Part shown: piece by piece, positions 1-13,300 of the stretch
Position numbering within the stretch: the stretch's first letter is position 1
Layout: every line of letters starts with the position of its first letter
The notes under the pieces: model-generated
Seen by the model: the letters and a program-made list of their open reading frames with translations, nothing else
What the model was told of the DNA's origin: nothing
The model's database searches: none
Program-made: the position numbers and the translations under genes
Assembly: GCA_013397115.1 (NCBI GenBank)
Contig: VWZW01004119.1
Span: 1,984,342 to 2,048,341 of the forward strand
Length of the DNA: 64,000 nt
Reading direction: 5' to 3'
From: Edolisoma coerulescens
Lineage: Eukaryota > Chordata > Aves > Passeriformes > Campephagidae

Positions 1-379
1 GAATTTCTCAGAAACATTTTGAAGAGCCACTATAAATTTTTCATCTGCAGAAGATGAAACACGCAGCAGACACCCATCCTGCAACAAATGGTGCCATCTG
101 AGAATGGGGAGTTATGATTGTCGTATTTTAAACCGCGCAGTTTTACACCGAGTTTGGAGCTGCACATGAGGTGGGTGTGGATGTGTGTGTGCTGTGTCTC
201 AGGCTGTTCATGGGAAGTGGTGACACTTAGCTCTGAAAGCTCTTTTAAGTCATCCTCCTTCTCCACTGCAGTGTCTGAGGGAGGTTGGAATAGGCTGCAG
301 AGACCTGGGTGGAGCACAGGAGCGATCCCAGGGTTTAGTAGCAGAGCTTTCCTCTGTCAGACTCTTATTCTGCTAAGAT

Positions 380-620
380 AAAGACGAGGCATTTGCATAC
401 TCCCTATTTCCCAAACAATTGTTGTTGTCCTGGCTTTCCCCATGTGTCTGATGCTGCACAGACCCGTGACCTCCCTGTGCTGCCTTCTGGGTGTTTGACA
501 ATCGGATCTGAGTCCGTCAGGCTGCCTCAATTGTGGAGCAGCAGCCGCCAAAGAGCAACTCGACGCAGCGGTATCAGCCTCATTAGCAGCAATAATGGGC
601 TCTTAGTGCACTCTTGATTC
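380..620. promoter_or_regulatory. Candidate conserved noncoding element with POU and SOX-type sites
   Basis: This block has more even composition than its surroundings, with several CpGs. It carries ATTTGCAT (391-398, POU octamer-like), AACAATTGTT (414-423, inverted SOX pair) and CATTAGCAGCAATAATGG near 580. This density resembles developmental enhancers. Conservation cannot be checked here. Confidence 0.3.
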
Positions 621-3600
621 TCCTATGATTTTAATGGCACAGCTTTCCCTGTTGGTTTTTTTTTGTGTGGAGAAAGCATGAAGTCAGAGAACTTTTGTCG
701 CCAGTAAAATATGGAGGGGTTGCAGATACGCATTTCTTATTCTCGAGGTGTCCTTCTCTTTGTTCCGAGGAGAGCACCATTGTCAATAAAAAAAAAAAAA
801 AAGTGTTTGATGGGAGATTTTCATTAGAAAACCAAATCTGAAATATTCAGGTCAGGAAGAGCACACTGTGATAGTCAGCATTCGGTTTGAACTTCTGAAT
901 GTTGGAAGGGTCTTTGGAGGTGCTGCTTGAAAGAAAGTAAATCTCTGATCTTGGATGGTCTCTCAATTTATTAAAACCCTGAATGCACTAATAAAGGCAC
1001 TTCAGAGAACATTATACATTGTGAAAAGTTGGGAAAAGTAATACAGGTCCGTTAGAAGTTCTCCATACGAATTTTTGGAAATAGTTTTGGATGTAGTGGT
1101 ATTTTTCTGAAAGCTGAGCCTCGTAGGCAGCCAGGGGCTGCAGAACAATTGGATTTCTTACTGGTTGACACATTTTGCTGGTATAATTTTAATTGGGAGT
1201 CTTGTTACCAGTCCTTTCAACCAAGTATAATCCCAGTTTTGTTCTCATTTGTATTGCAATAAAGACCTGGGTTTGCTTTTAAAAGGTGAAGCCTGAATTT
1301 TGGCACATCTCTGCTTGATACTCTACCTCATTCTTACAAGGAAATTGACTTTCTTTTTCATTTTTTCCTTACTCCTAGGAGCTGAAATCACTATGATGAT
1401 TAGCAAATTGTTTAAATATTTTAGGATGAATCCCAGAAGTCAGCCAAGGTCTCCTTCCTTATAACTGGGTGGATCAGAATAGTGCAGTCACAGGTGGTAA
1501 TAGCAATGTAGAGTAGATGTATTAGGAGTAGTAGATGGAGTAGTAAAGTAAATGTAGTTCTTTACAACCTATTTCCATGCCTCTGTGGCTATCATGAGAC
1601 TTTCTGTGCTTATTAAAGTCAAGAATTGCCCTGCCAAGAGGAAAGAACTGTAGGATTATGTGCCTTTTCAGTAAAGTATTGTGGGAGCCAAACCTTACGT
1701 GTCCTTTCAGTAACCCGGTGAAGGGGAAGTGGCAGACTTTGCTTTATTCATTTTGGGACAGAGGGTAACCACTCACATCACACCCCCAGGTCTGTAAAGC
1801 ACATGAACTGTGGCAGTCTGACCTCAGAGTGAACAGACAGGATTTTAATACCATAGCAGAGTATAAAGATACAGCCACTTGCACAATCAGTGGGATGTTT
1901 TCCCCTCATCACTGCAGTGCTTGCATCCCCTCAGAACAATCTGTACATTCTGTTTGCAAACCAACCATGTCAGAAACAAAGAACTTGATCATCTTTCATG
2001 TTATCATCTTTAGCATCAGAATCAAGGGGATGTGTGTAAATCCTTCTTCAGTCTTAGGTTTTGATTTTTTTTTGTTGTTGTTTTCCCCCAAAGGATGCCA
2101 TTATTAGCTGCCCTAAACTTAAATCAGTGTAGAACAAAAAAACCTGCTAGGTTGAATTGTTTGGTTTTTTTTAATAAAAGTCTCCATTATCTCAAAAATA
2201 ACTTTGATTGAGGGGGATTTCTAGTAGGATCATTGTTTTGTTTGAATAATGAAGCAAATTTTGTTTGAAGGAAAGAGAAAATTTCTGTTTCTTGACTATT
2301 TTCTTCAAGCTTTTTTAAAAATGGTTAATTTTCCTTAGTTGTACTAAAAGCTATTTAAAAAATCGTATTTCTCTCCCTGCAAAAAGGGTAGGAGGTGGGA
2401 TATGCTGATACTACCTAATTTACACAACTCATTTTTTTATTTATTTAACCATTCAGGGTTGTTTTTCCCCCTCATATTTTATCATAATGGTTGTGTATGC
2501 AAAATGACTCTGAAGCATTGTAGTAAAACTGTGGAAATATTTCTTACAGCAGCAGCTAATATCCTGCAGCTCATCTGCATCCTGTACCTGAATCACCTAC
2601 TGCAGTGACAAGTAGAGCAAGTGAAAGTGAAATAAAATATAAAATAAAAGAAGCTGCTCACTGCAGTTGGAAATATGACCTAAAATTAGCATCACTTCTA
2701 GGTCCCACAACAGCTTTTATGTCACCTGAATAATAATAAGCATTTTCTTTATAAATATTCCATAGGATTTTACTGGTAGGCAGATGTTATTCCTCAAAAT
2801 CTGAATCAGGCCTGGAGCCTTAGCTGTGCTGAGAAGGAGAAGTCAGTGCAGAAATGAGTGGTCACTGTTGTGCAAAGTCAGGTTTTGGGAGATGCTTCAA
2901 TAAAATCTTATCATGGCTTTGGTACTTTGGAAATGTGTCTAATGTGGCTTCAAATTAGCTCACTGCTATGATGATGTCTCCCTGCTGGGCCAGGAGAAGG
3001 TCTCAGGAAGCTGGGACTTGTCACCCCATGTGTTTTGGGCAGGTTTTGGTGCTGTCAGGAGCTGCCACGCTCTGTACGAGCAGGTTAGAGGTGGGAATTG
3101 CCTGTGCAGAAATATCCAGCACGGGCTGGGCACAGCCAGCCACCAGGGAGTTTTCCAAAGGGAATTTGCCGAAGGATTTCTTCAAGTCTTCTTTCACTGT
3201 CTGCGTTGTTTCAGTCAGCGCGTGAATGGTTTGGGGAAGGGTGAAAATTGTCTCTACACTGGTCACCCAAGGCCATGTGCATAAGGTTGTGTGTAAATCA
3301 TTTTACATATTGTTAAACCTCTAAAAATGATCACTCAGATGAAAACCTTTGCATGAGTACCTGTGCTAATATCTGTTCATTACCTGTTTCATAGAAAGCT
3401 GTGTGGGGAATGGTTGTATTTTTCTTCTTTTATTAAATTATGTTTTTTTGATTTGCAATAGCTGCTTTCTTTGCCTTGTAAATGTACAAAATGGTCACTT
3501 GCTCTTTAGCTTCCAGATTCCTCTTTTGGCTCAAACCCACTGTTCTGTAGCTGTATTCACATTCATACAATAATGAGGTTTTTAAAGCAAAACCCATTCA

Positions 3601-3647
3601 TAACTGCATGTATCAAAAATAATCTTCAAACCTAAAAACTTCCTGTA

Positions 3648-3704
3648 AAATAGGAAAAGGAATATCAAATAGGAAAAGGAAAATCAAATAGGAAAAGGAA
3701 AATG
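3648..3704. repeat. 19-bp tandem repeat, three copies
   Basis: Three adjacent 19-bp units of AAATAGGAAAAGGAAWATC occur at 3648-3666, 3667-3685 and 3686-3704, differing at one or two positions. This is a purine-rich local duplication in the intron with no spacer structure. Confidence 0.95.
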
Positions 3705-6039
3705 CACGAAATGCGTGTGCAGTAGCACTGTAAAGATGGCTTATATACTCCTGAGGCTCTTGCTGCAACTTGTGACATCTTTTATAGAAGTGTCACCTTT
3801 AGGAGGCTATTTTTGGCACTGATGTTTCAGCACGGGACTGTAAGGGTAACACTGGGTATTGGATATATCCTCTAGAGATCACCTTCACACTGCCTCAAAT
3901 ATTTCTAGGTGTATGAAAAAAGTGAGCAGTATAACCTGCTGAGGTGCTCTGCACGCTTGTTTTATTCTTTCTCATAAAACCAGATTCAGTAAAAACTTGG
4001 CCTGTATCTGCTATAATTTTCATCAGGATTCAAAGCCATTACTTTCTCTGGATAAACAGCAGTTAGAACAAATCTTAAATATACATGTAGGGAAATATTC
4101 AGGCTCTGTACCATTTGTCACTTGCAGAACAGCTAAAGCAGCAGAGAGGCACAGCCTGTGCTAGGGAAGAAAAAAAGAACCTTTATACCTAGAGAGTCTG
4201 GAATTAGCCAACTGTCACTTTCCTGAGCCAGGAATAGGTGGAAGAGGAGACAGTGATAAAACTTGACTGACTCTTAGTTTTTCTTCTTTCTTCAAAGAGT
4301 GTGGAGCTGCTCCGTGTTTCAGGAGCCCGCAGGTTCCTGAGGGCTCGCTGCGCAGGAGCCGGTTAAGGGAGCTCTGCAAACTCTGCTAGCAGAGGCTTTG
4401 ACGTTTCCATGGCTTGTGGAGAAGTCAGTCATTACAGACAGGCTGCTAAATTATGGAGGCAATTTTTATCTGCCAGTTCTTTGCTTCTATTGCTTCCACT
4501 AAGCTTCAAGAATATTTGAGGGAAAAGTATTGGCGTACTTGGTTGGCTGAGTGACTCCCTGAGTTACTTAAAGCCTTTCATTCCCAGGCTGTTCGCGGAT
4601 TTCTTATGTTGGCCTGGACTCTTTTTGGCCACTCCAGCAGGTAGGCCGATCTCCAGCTCGTTTTACAGCCAGTTCTAGGAGAAAAGAAACCTTCTTTTGC
4701 CATTCCTCATGCGAAATTTGTTCTGAAGATTCCTTACGGAGCTCTGCTTCTGTCTTTGCAGTGCTCTCTGCTCACAGCCTCCAGTCATGGAGCAGATGAA
4801 AAATGGAGAGACAGAAAGAATTTTTAAAAAGGGAAGGCAAATACTGTGACTTTCTGCTTTGCTGCTTCCTCGGTTCATTCCCTGTCAGAATTTACCTTAG
4901 TAAATAACTCTGTAACTCTATTTTTAGAAGGGGAAGTATTTTAGCAAGACATAAGACTCAGTACAACAAAATCTATTTAAATGCAGCGTAATTGAAATGT
5001 CAACATTGCCGTGAAATGCCTCAAGGTGTTTCTTTGGTGGAGGCTGGGTATGACACAAAATAGGTGCCTGAATACTGTGGTGCAGAAAAAGCCTTTTTGT
5101 ACTCGAGTCCAGTCTCGCGCTCACCTTACGGAATGTTTGCAAATGTTTGGCTGCCGCTGTGGTCCCTGCTCCTGCCTTCTTTAGGGAATCTGACAGTTCA
5201 GAGAAGGTTTTGGGCTCAGAGGAGGGAAGAGCTGTTGGTGCTCTCGAGTGGGGAGTGTTTTCAGCAGGGACACTCAGCCTTAACCTGGAGCTCGTTCCCT
5301 GCTTGGCAGGACAGACCTCCTACCTGCTCAGCGAGTGCCCGGGCACTGTGGAGATGTGTTGGGAATCTTGTTTCTCCCAGGGTGAGGGCTGATCCTTCAT
5401 TCAAATTCTGTTAGAGTGACTTGAAAGAAGACAGCACCGTTGTACACGAGCTGCTCTCCTCCCCTCCCTCCTCCACTACGAGCGGAGAATACAAAGTACC
5501 ATTGAAATGGTTTTTTCATCTTTCAGATTTTTGAAAATGAAACCCTGACTGTGTGTTAGTCTTTTCTTAGGCAAGTCCTCTGCTTGATGACCCATAAAGT
5601 GTTCCTTGAAGCAAGCTGCTTTGCTGGCCTTGCCATGGAAATGAAACCTCCTTGGTGAAGGGGACTAACAAGCAGAAGTGCCCTCACAGCCTCCAGCTGG
5701 TGCTGCTGAACGAGGATGGGCTGTGGCACAGGGCCCAGTGTGGTTACAGCCATACCAAATGTCATTTTGTGTGTATCCCAGTCAGCACTCTGGCTCCAGG
5801 TTTCAGTCTGCCTGGGTGACGCATCTTTTTTTAGCAGTTGATAGGCAGAGAAGACCAATCCATCTGACTCTTGCTTTATGAGGCACCACGGGTTTTTTTA
5901 AGAGGTTAAGTTCAGTTTGATCTTCATCAGCAAACTGTGATTTCAGAAAGAAAACGAACTTGACAACTGTTTCAACAACCTGAATGTTTATGTATGTCTT
6001 CGGTTAATGCCTAAAGTCAATATTTGTTAAGTCTGATTG

Positions 6040-6400
6040 ATAAAAATATGTGCCTTTCATCAAGGTCAAATTAATTTGAGGAAATTTGCTTTTGCTTACC
6101 ATGCTGCTTTTGCAGAGAATTCCCTGTCAGCCTTTGCAAAAAACTATGCAGGCGTTTTCTCATTTAAATTATGATTATCTTCACTATGAACTTCCCTGAG
6201 AGCACCGCCTCATTTGAATGTGTCTTTTTTTAAAGGATGCCGCAGATTGGATTCCAATTCAGACAGGTGATAAATTACCTGCCTTGACCTAATTCATTAA
6301 CTTTAATGGTATTTGAAGTCTTTATTTTATTCAGGATCCTCCAATAGACTTGTCTTGTCGACATCTTTATAATAATGTCCATTCATCAGCCACTTAAAGG
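6040..6400. promoter_or_regulatory. Candidate conserved noncoding element, homeodomain-site rich
   Basis: There are repeated TAAT cores (ATTAATTTGAGG, AAATTATGATTATC, CTAATTCATTAAC) together with CAGGTGATAAATTACCTG, which contains two E-box-like CAGGTG/ACCTG halves facing each other. No repeat signature is seen. This resembles vertebrate intronic enhancers, without proof. Confidence 0.3.
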
Positions 6401-8320
6401 ACATCACTTGAAACTGGATGTGACTGTGAGGATACAGATTTTTTTCTGTGTTGTGTTCTGGCTTAGGATTCCTTGGATGTTGTAGGCTACACCAGGCAGT
6501 AAGGCTGACTTTGCATGAGACAGTAAAGCTTGGGAAGGAGTTCTGGAACTGTGTGTTAAATATGTATGGCTGAATTTATGTAAATTCAACATTCATCTCA
6601 TTAAAGTTGAAACTGCTGCTTTCACAGGGTGCAGCCACACCATATGTTGTACCACAGCTCTGGAGTTACACTGTGGGGTACAGAGGAGGGCTGAATAATG
6701 GCATTACTTTGGAACAGGTCGCTAGAGGATGGCCTTGTGGGACCCAGAGATGGAGGATTTTCTCCAGATATTTTAAGTATTACTATAAGTTGTGCTATTA
6801 CAAGTATAAAAGCCATGCTGTCCCACAATGAGGGTAATTCTGGAAAGAAGAAAACAACCCTCTGTGAGGGGGTAATGCAGATTCCTCTTGTGTTCTACTG
6901 TACTCTCTTAAAATGTGGGTCTCTTATCAGGTGGTTTCTACTGTATGCTTCTGAAAAAGGATCACTTTAGGAAAGGGAAACATGACAGAGCTGAAAAAGC
7001 AAGTTAGCACCAAAACTGGAGTAGCAAACCAGCAACTTTTTCTTGCCATCCACAGAACCAATTTTCTTTCTCATGTTAAAAGAAATGCATACTACATACA
7101 ACAACTGCTAACACTACACTAAAGAAATAACCAAAACTGCTTGTGAGCTCAAGTTTCACCACTGAAGGCTACTGGATTTGTCCTGCTCAGAGCCTGGGGA
7201 GAGATGTGTGAAAAGACCGTGAAAGAGCTGCTGCAGGAATTGGGAGTTGCTGTCTCCTCATCACTCTGAAATGCCACTGGCACATCCACACAGAAAAAAA
7301 ACTGATTAAATTCATGAAAACTGTGGCATTTGCAAAGCTTCAGATGATGGCAGGATGGAACCATTTGGTGGTAACTTGCCCTGAGGGGATGTGGTCCCAC
7401 AGCTGCCAGAGGCAGGCCAGCAGCAGGTGTGGCTGGAGTTCACTCACAGTAGTTATTAAAGCATGAAACAAAAAAAATACATCGTAGATTTAATGCATAT
7501 TGAATAGTTTCAATTAATTGTACAAATGTAGTCAGGTAACAGCGAGGAGTTTTCAGTAATGAATTTTCTAATCTGACTTATCCTACAACCTCATCAACAG
7601 AAACAAGAAAGGAAAAATGCTGCAAAATAACAATTTTGCCTTATTAAACCTCTCCTCTTTTAAATGTGGTAGTGGAATTTTCTTTCACAGTTTTGCAGGT
7701 GTTGTGTATTGGAGATGCCCTGTCTTTTAGAGGCAGTTGAAAAAAAAGCCTTTTGTTTCTGATGTCCTTTGTTCTGTGTGCTGGACTGAGGGCAGTGAAA
7801 GAGTTTGGGAGAAGTAGAAAATGGTCCTTTTTGGAGAATGATTGACTGTGTTCAGAATGGAGAACGTTTGGTAGTGTAGTGGAGGGAGGAACAATGAGGA
7901 GCATGGAGCAAAATTAAAAACTTTGGAGATATCAAAAAGTCGTGTCCAAATAGGGCAAAAAATAAATAATTAAAAAAAAATAGTTTGTGCTAATAGACTT
8001 TGCAAAATAAAAGAAGGGTTTTTTTTTTCTAAATTTGAGTACATTTTTTATTTTTTGACTGTTAGAAAATGTGAAGGTGAAATGTACACATTTAAATGTA
8101 GCTGTTGCAGCAAATGCTCCCCCAATTTAATTTTCAATTTCTGTTTTCTTCATGAAGAATTTAATTATCCTGTAATCATTCTAACTCATTCCCTCTTTAA
8201 TTGCCTCTTTATTTTCACAGTAATCATTTACTCAGATTTTTTGCTTTACAGATCCTTCTTATATTCGTGTACTTATTGGCTTTTATTATAAGTCAGTAAA
8301 TAAATAAATGACTTTTTTCC

Positions 8321-8360
8321 TTTTTTTTTTTTTTTTTTTTCCTTTTTTTTTTTTTTTTTT
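8321..8360. repeat. Paired poly-T tracts (T20 CC T18)
   Basis: T20 at 8321-8340 and T18 at 8343-8360 are separated by CC and preceded by another CC. This suggests duplication of a CC-T(n) unit, or an antisense retroposon tail, but no retroposon body was recognised next to it. Confidence 0.95.
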
Positions 8361-8877
8361 ACTTTTAGTTTTCTTCTTGGCTACTCCAATTTCATCTTTA
8401 ACTTTGGGTATGCTTAAGCTTTTACTGGTGACAAGAAGATAATTAAGCCCTAAGTTTGTTTCAGTGATGTTTCATAAACATCTTTGAGTGTGTCTCTTCA
8501 CACATAAGGACGTAGCTATCAAAACTACGTAAACAGTTCCATTTTCCAGGCACAAGTCCAGTAGCAATAATACAAAATATTGTAGACAAGATGTTTGCAC
8601 CCTGTTTTTATTTTAGCGTCACTTTTCAAGGAAAAAATGGTGATTTTCTAACTGTGCATTTCTTGTAATGGCTGGTCCAACTCCCACTGTGATCGAGTTT
8701 TTTAGAAGTGGTGAGAGTACTTCTCTCTGTGGAGGAAAAGTCTCTTTGAAGCCTGAGCATCCTCTGAGAAGTTCTGCCACCAAGTCAAGCAAAAGTGAAT
8801 GTCTAATCCCAACTAAAGATGTTGCACAGCTGTAAAAAGCTTCCTGCATTCAGGGAGCTCTTCCAGGGTAGGATTTG

Positions 8878-8923
8878 TGTTGCTCAAATGATAAAATCTA
8901 TGTTACTCAAATGATAAAAGCTG
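8878..8923. repeat. 23-bp direct tandem duplication
   Basis: Two 23-bp units sharing TGTT-CTCAAATGATAAAA lie back to back, at 8878-8900 and 8901-8923, with a few differences. It looks like a small local duplication. Confidence 0.9.
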
Positions 8924-10089
8924 CTGTGGAGTTCTCTGACTGCACAACCAGGAACTCGCCAACAGACAGCCATGATTCAGGAGGGAGGTTTGCTTCTTGT
9001 TCTTGGATCTGGTCAAGACTACACAAGAGAAAATTGTAATGAGGCATTTTGTCCAATTTCAAAACTGTATTTCATGAGGGTAAACCACAACTCTTTGTGA
9101 AGGTCTTTAAATGGCACACAGAATGTACAGCATGCTGAAAGTAGTCTCCTGAAAGAAGCCTTTACAGAGGAGTAAATGAATCTTTTCTTCATTTTTCCAG
9201 GCAGTAAGATGTTTGCCTTCTGGTGTTAATACTAGTTAGGAGAGCCGTGTAGCTTAGATCTTTTGAAAATACCTTTAACTATATATTGCACGATATTTAT
9301 TCCGTATTTCATAAATAGAATATAATGAAGATATATACATAATTAAAGGTATTTTAACAATAATTTTGCCTGAAAAATTTGTTGGAAATAGTTATTTAGA
9401 ACTGTTAATTGTAAACCTAGATTTTAGTTATATAAAATACAGAGTTAACAGTATTGGAATAATCTTAATGGTACACTGTTATACTGAATGATTTTATTTC
9501 CAAGTAGTCTTAGTCTTGCAAAAATTAATACTGAGATGTAAAAAGTAGCTAGAAATAAACTAAGGTGGTGAATTTGTTTATTAACTTCATAATTTGGATG
9601 TAAGTGGCTTTGCCTACTGAGCCCTACATGGGTGGAGCTTTATAGTTCTTTAAGGAGGAAATAATGAGGTTCTCTACCAAATTTGGAATGAGCCCAGAGC
9701 AACTGGAGTTACATCCATCTCCTGGGTTTCTAGTTGAAGAAATTGTGAAAAGCTACACTATGCTAGAGGTTTACTGTACTTTGTGGAGAGAATATCTCAA
9801 AATACCATTTGGGAGAAGCAGTGATCCGCACCAAAACTGTATTCTTTGTCTTAAGCCAAGCCCTTGGCACAGTTGGGCTGTTCTCTGGAATAATCAGAAG
9901 ATTTAGAAAAGGATTCTGGCGAAAAATAGAAACAGATACTTTTTTTGTTCTCCTTTTGCATTTTTCTCCCTTGAGAAGCCAGGGAAGAGCCAGGTTAACT
10001 TTTAATGTGCCAGAATGTAGCAGCTGAATGTTGAAGTAATGCATGAAGCCCTTGTGTAAATAGCATGGTGATTCCATATTTATTCTCGG

Positions 10090-10330
10090 GAGCTGGAAAT
10101 AGGGCTGATCTTTGTGGTGCCCTTCAGCCTCCAAAGCACATCACCTGAGTCTCTCATTTTCAGTATTATCCTTTGCAGCTGTGCCTCCAATAATCTCGGG
10201 CTCTGGAATGCTGAAATTGGCACTGAAAATCATCATGTTTTATTAACTTATTTGTCAGCCTTTTCTGCTTGTGGCCTGGAGAATGAAGCAGGGGGCAGCA
10301 TACAGGGATGACATTTATTTACATTATGGC
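10090..10330. promoter_or_regulatory. Candidate conserved noncoding element
   Basis: A non-repetitive block of balanced composition, with motifs such as CCAATAATCTCGGGC and GAAGCAGGGGGCAGCATACAGGG, the latter vaguely CTCF-like. Weak support, based on appearance only. Confidence 0.2.
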
Positions 10331-13300
10331 CACTAATAAAATGTGTCAATGACATCTCCTGTGAAAAACTGCATTTTTCTTTTCCTGTACATGCAAAGGT
10401 ACATGCAGCTACATGGAAATATAGCTGCACCTGATCATAAAAGCTACAGGTGGCTGAAATGATTCATCACAGGAGTTTTCTGCTCACTAGTTCTTTGATT
10501 TATAGGATGGGAAAAGAGAAGGGTTTTATTTTGGTCTTTAGCGACTTCAAGTGCTTTGCAAAAAAAAATCTTGAAACAGCAGCTGGAGAACTTACAATGG
10601 AAAAAATACCAAATGACCTTATCCTATGTAAAATATTCAGCAAAATTAAGGTTTCCTATGTATACTATGTGTGGCTATGGCAATAACACGCATGGGCAAT
10701 AAGGCTGCACTGGATAGGTCTCTGACTCTCAGCTGAATGAAGAAATTAATGAAAAGCAGTTCTTGGCCTTCTGTTGCCTTCAAACTCAGTGCCACTGAAT
10801 CAATCACACATTGCCAAAGGCTAAGGGCTCATTAGGTGGTTAAAATATAAGAAATGCAGCAAGGGAAGATGAGTCACGGTGAAATGGCAGCAAATGTTGC
10901 CATAATTTGCAGTGTAGCTGCTGATTGTTTTCAGCTGGTGCTCTAAATTTGGTGCTTCCAGGAACGTTGTTGCTGAGCAATCCCAGCTGGATGCCAGGAG
11001 AGATGACATCAAATCACCAAACATGAAATCGTGTGTTCTCCCAGACATCGGGACAGCAGGTTTGAGTCACAGTGATTCCCCAGGCTTTGGGATTTGATGG
11101 TTCCCATTTCCTGGCTCCTCTGGCCACCTGCCCTTGTGCACACTGACACAGGTGTGAGGTGGTAACACCCCACGAGTGAGAAGTGCTCAGGAAAACACTG
11201 CCAACAGTACTTGAGAACCGGCAATTGTGAGTCTTTCCAGGCACCACCAGCAATATGCAGCTTTAAGTAGAATTTGTCATGACTTGTGCACTTTCAGTGG
11301 AGCAAACGCGCTCCAGAAGTCAACTTAAATCCCACCCTGTTTGCTGCAGGGAAAAATTTAAATATTCAGCCTCTTCAGCTGACTGAACATCTGCTTGTGA
11401 GGGAGCGTATCACTTGTGGTGGCCCCTGCCACAGTCCAGAAGTACATATCTCTGTCTCCCTGGAAACAAAATAGTCAACAATTGAATAAGAACTTTATTT
11501 CTCCAGTATAATTTTCCTTGCTACCAGTTTTTAATTGGCTTCTAGTTTAGTTTGCACATAAACAAAGTTCACTTACTGAATCGCATGTTTGGTTCTCTGG
11601 GACCTGCTGCTATTTTTGTAATTGATTCCAAGTCCTTGGCTGAGTTTCCAGGAAGGCTCTGCCTCATGAGCCTGAGGTTTCTGCTTGGCAATTTTTTGAG
11701 GATTTTATCTGTCAAGTGTAGCTGTATTCACGAAGAGAAGCAATTTCTGAGGTACTACTTCCATGAAGAGGCATGAAATTGGGCGTTGGGAAAAGCTATT
11801 ATAGGTGTCTTTTGTGATTTCAGAATGATTTAATTATGTTTTTCCACATAACTGTGAACCGAGCAAAGTAAATAAAGATGTCAGCTTTTTTTTTTCCTTT
11901 TCTTTTTTTTCCTTATTTTTTTTTCTTCACCCCCCAAAGTATCAGTATAAGGAAATTAATAATCTTTAGGCCTCTCTGTAATTTTTTAAAAGTTCCACAC
12001 CCTTCCCAGCTTGGTTGCACCATTATATCTACAGCACTAGATGAGACAACAGAACAAAGAGTGTCTAAACTTGTTTCTTATCAAATAGAAGTAAACTGTC
12101 ATTCCAGAAGAGGACCAAGACATCTTGGTGTGCCACATGAAGGGAACATTGCCATGCTGGGGTGTGTCTGCTTGAGGCACCATAGGTGTTTTCAGCTGAT
12201 CTGACTGGGCCATTCCCGTAAATCCATGAATGAAAACACACCGTTGGTTTTGGGTGGGATGATCCTCATGAGGGAGTGAGATGGTTCAGTCCTCTGCAAG
12301 AGACTGTTTTAAGAGAGACACTGAACAGCCATGATGTCGTACTGTGAGCTGGCTTCCCATAAATAGAGCTAGAAAATATGTATAAAACCACAGCAAGTCA
12401 CACTTTTTTCAACTTAGAATTCCAGTGACCAGATGAGCTGGGTGGAATTGTGTGCCTGAGTGAGGGGACAACCCAGGAGGGGGGAACCTGCCTCATCAGG
12501 GACAGTACTTAGGCTTCCAGAGCTGCCCCTGAGAGGCTTCCTAACATCCTTTACTGCCACAAAACATTCCTGAGCATTTTTCCCACCAGAACCTGCTCTG
12601 CTCCTGCCAGCAAATTTCTGCTTTGGTGTCCAGGCATTCCTCAGGCACTGAACTGCAATTTACTTACAGGGCTGAGAAATTGTGAGCTAATTCTGGAAAT
12701 GAATTTTATACAACTTGGTCCAGACTACTAAGAAGCCCAGGTGATCTGCTCCTGCTGACTTCTGGACCTCTCTGTAGTTCATCCATTCTGCCAGTCATTA
12801 TCACCATTCACAAACTTTAGCACTCCCTACTTTCATCTTTGGCCCATTGACATGTGCAGTATTATCAGGCTTCATACCTCATTAGACACACTTAGAGATT
12901 ATTATCTGTACCTCAGTGCACATGTACTGAATCCCATGAAAATGCCTAAAATATAAAATTATTTAAATAAATAAATGTATTTTTTTCTCATAGCTGTTCT
13001 TTTAAACTTGTATCTTGTGTCCGGGTTAAAAAACAGATAAATTACTCTCTTCAGCCATGAAATCATTTACCCAGTTTGTTATGTGAACTTTCCTTTAGCT
13101 TATGCTTGTGTGTGGCAGCCAAGGTATAACTAAAACAGCAAAAGGTCAGAATAATGAGCCATTTCCACGGGTGAAGCCAATATTTCTCTACATGCCTCCT
13201 ACCTGCTGATCTCATCTTTTAAAGTGTTGTGTGATGCTATGGGTGAAGAACACCACATCAAACAAATTGTTTTGAAGCTGAGCCAAATATTGTAGGTCAA

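Noticed and set aside
3648..3704. CRISPR-like repeats
   Set aside because: There are three 19-bp units without spacers in a vertebrate intron. This is an ordinary tandem repeat.
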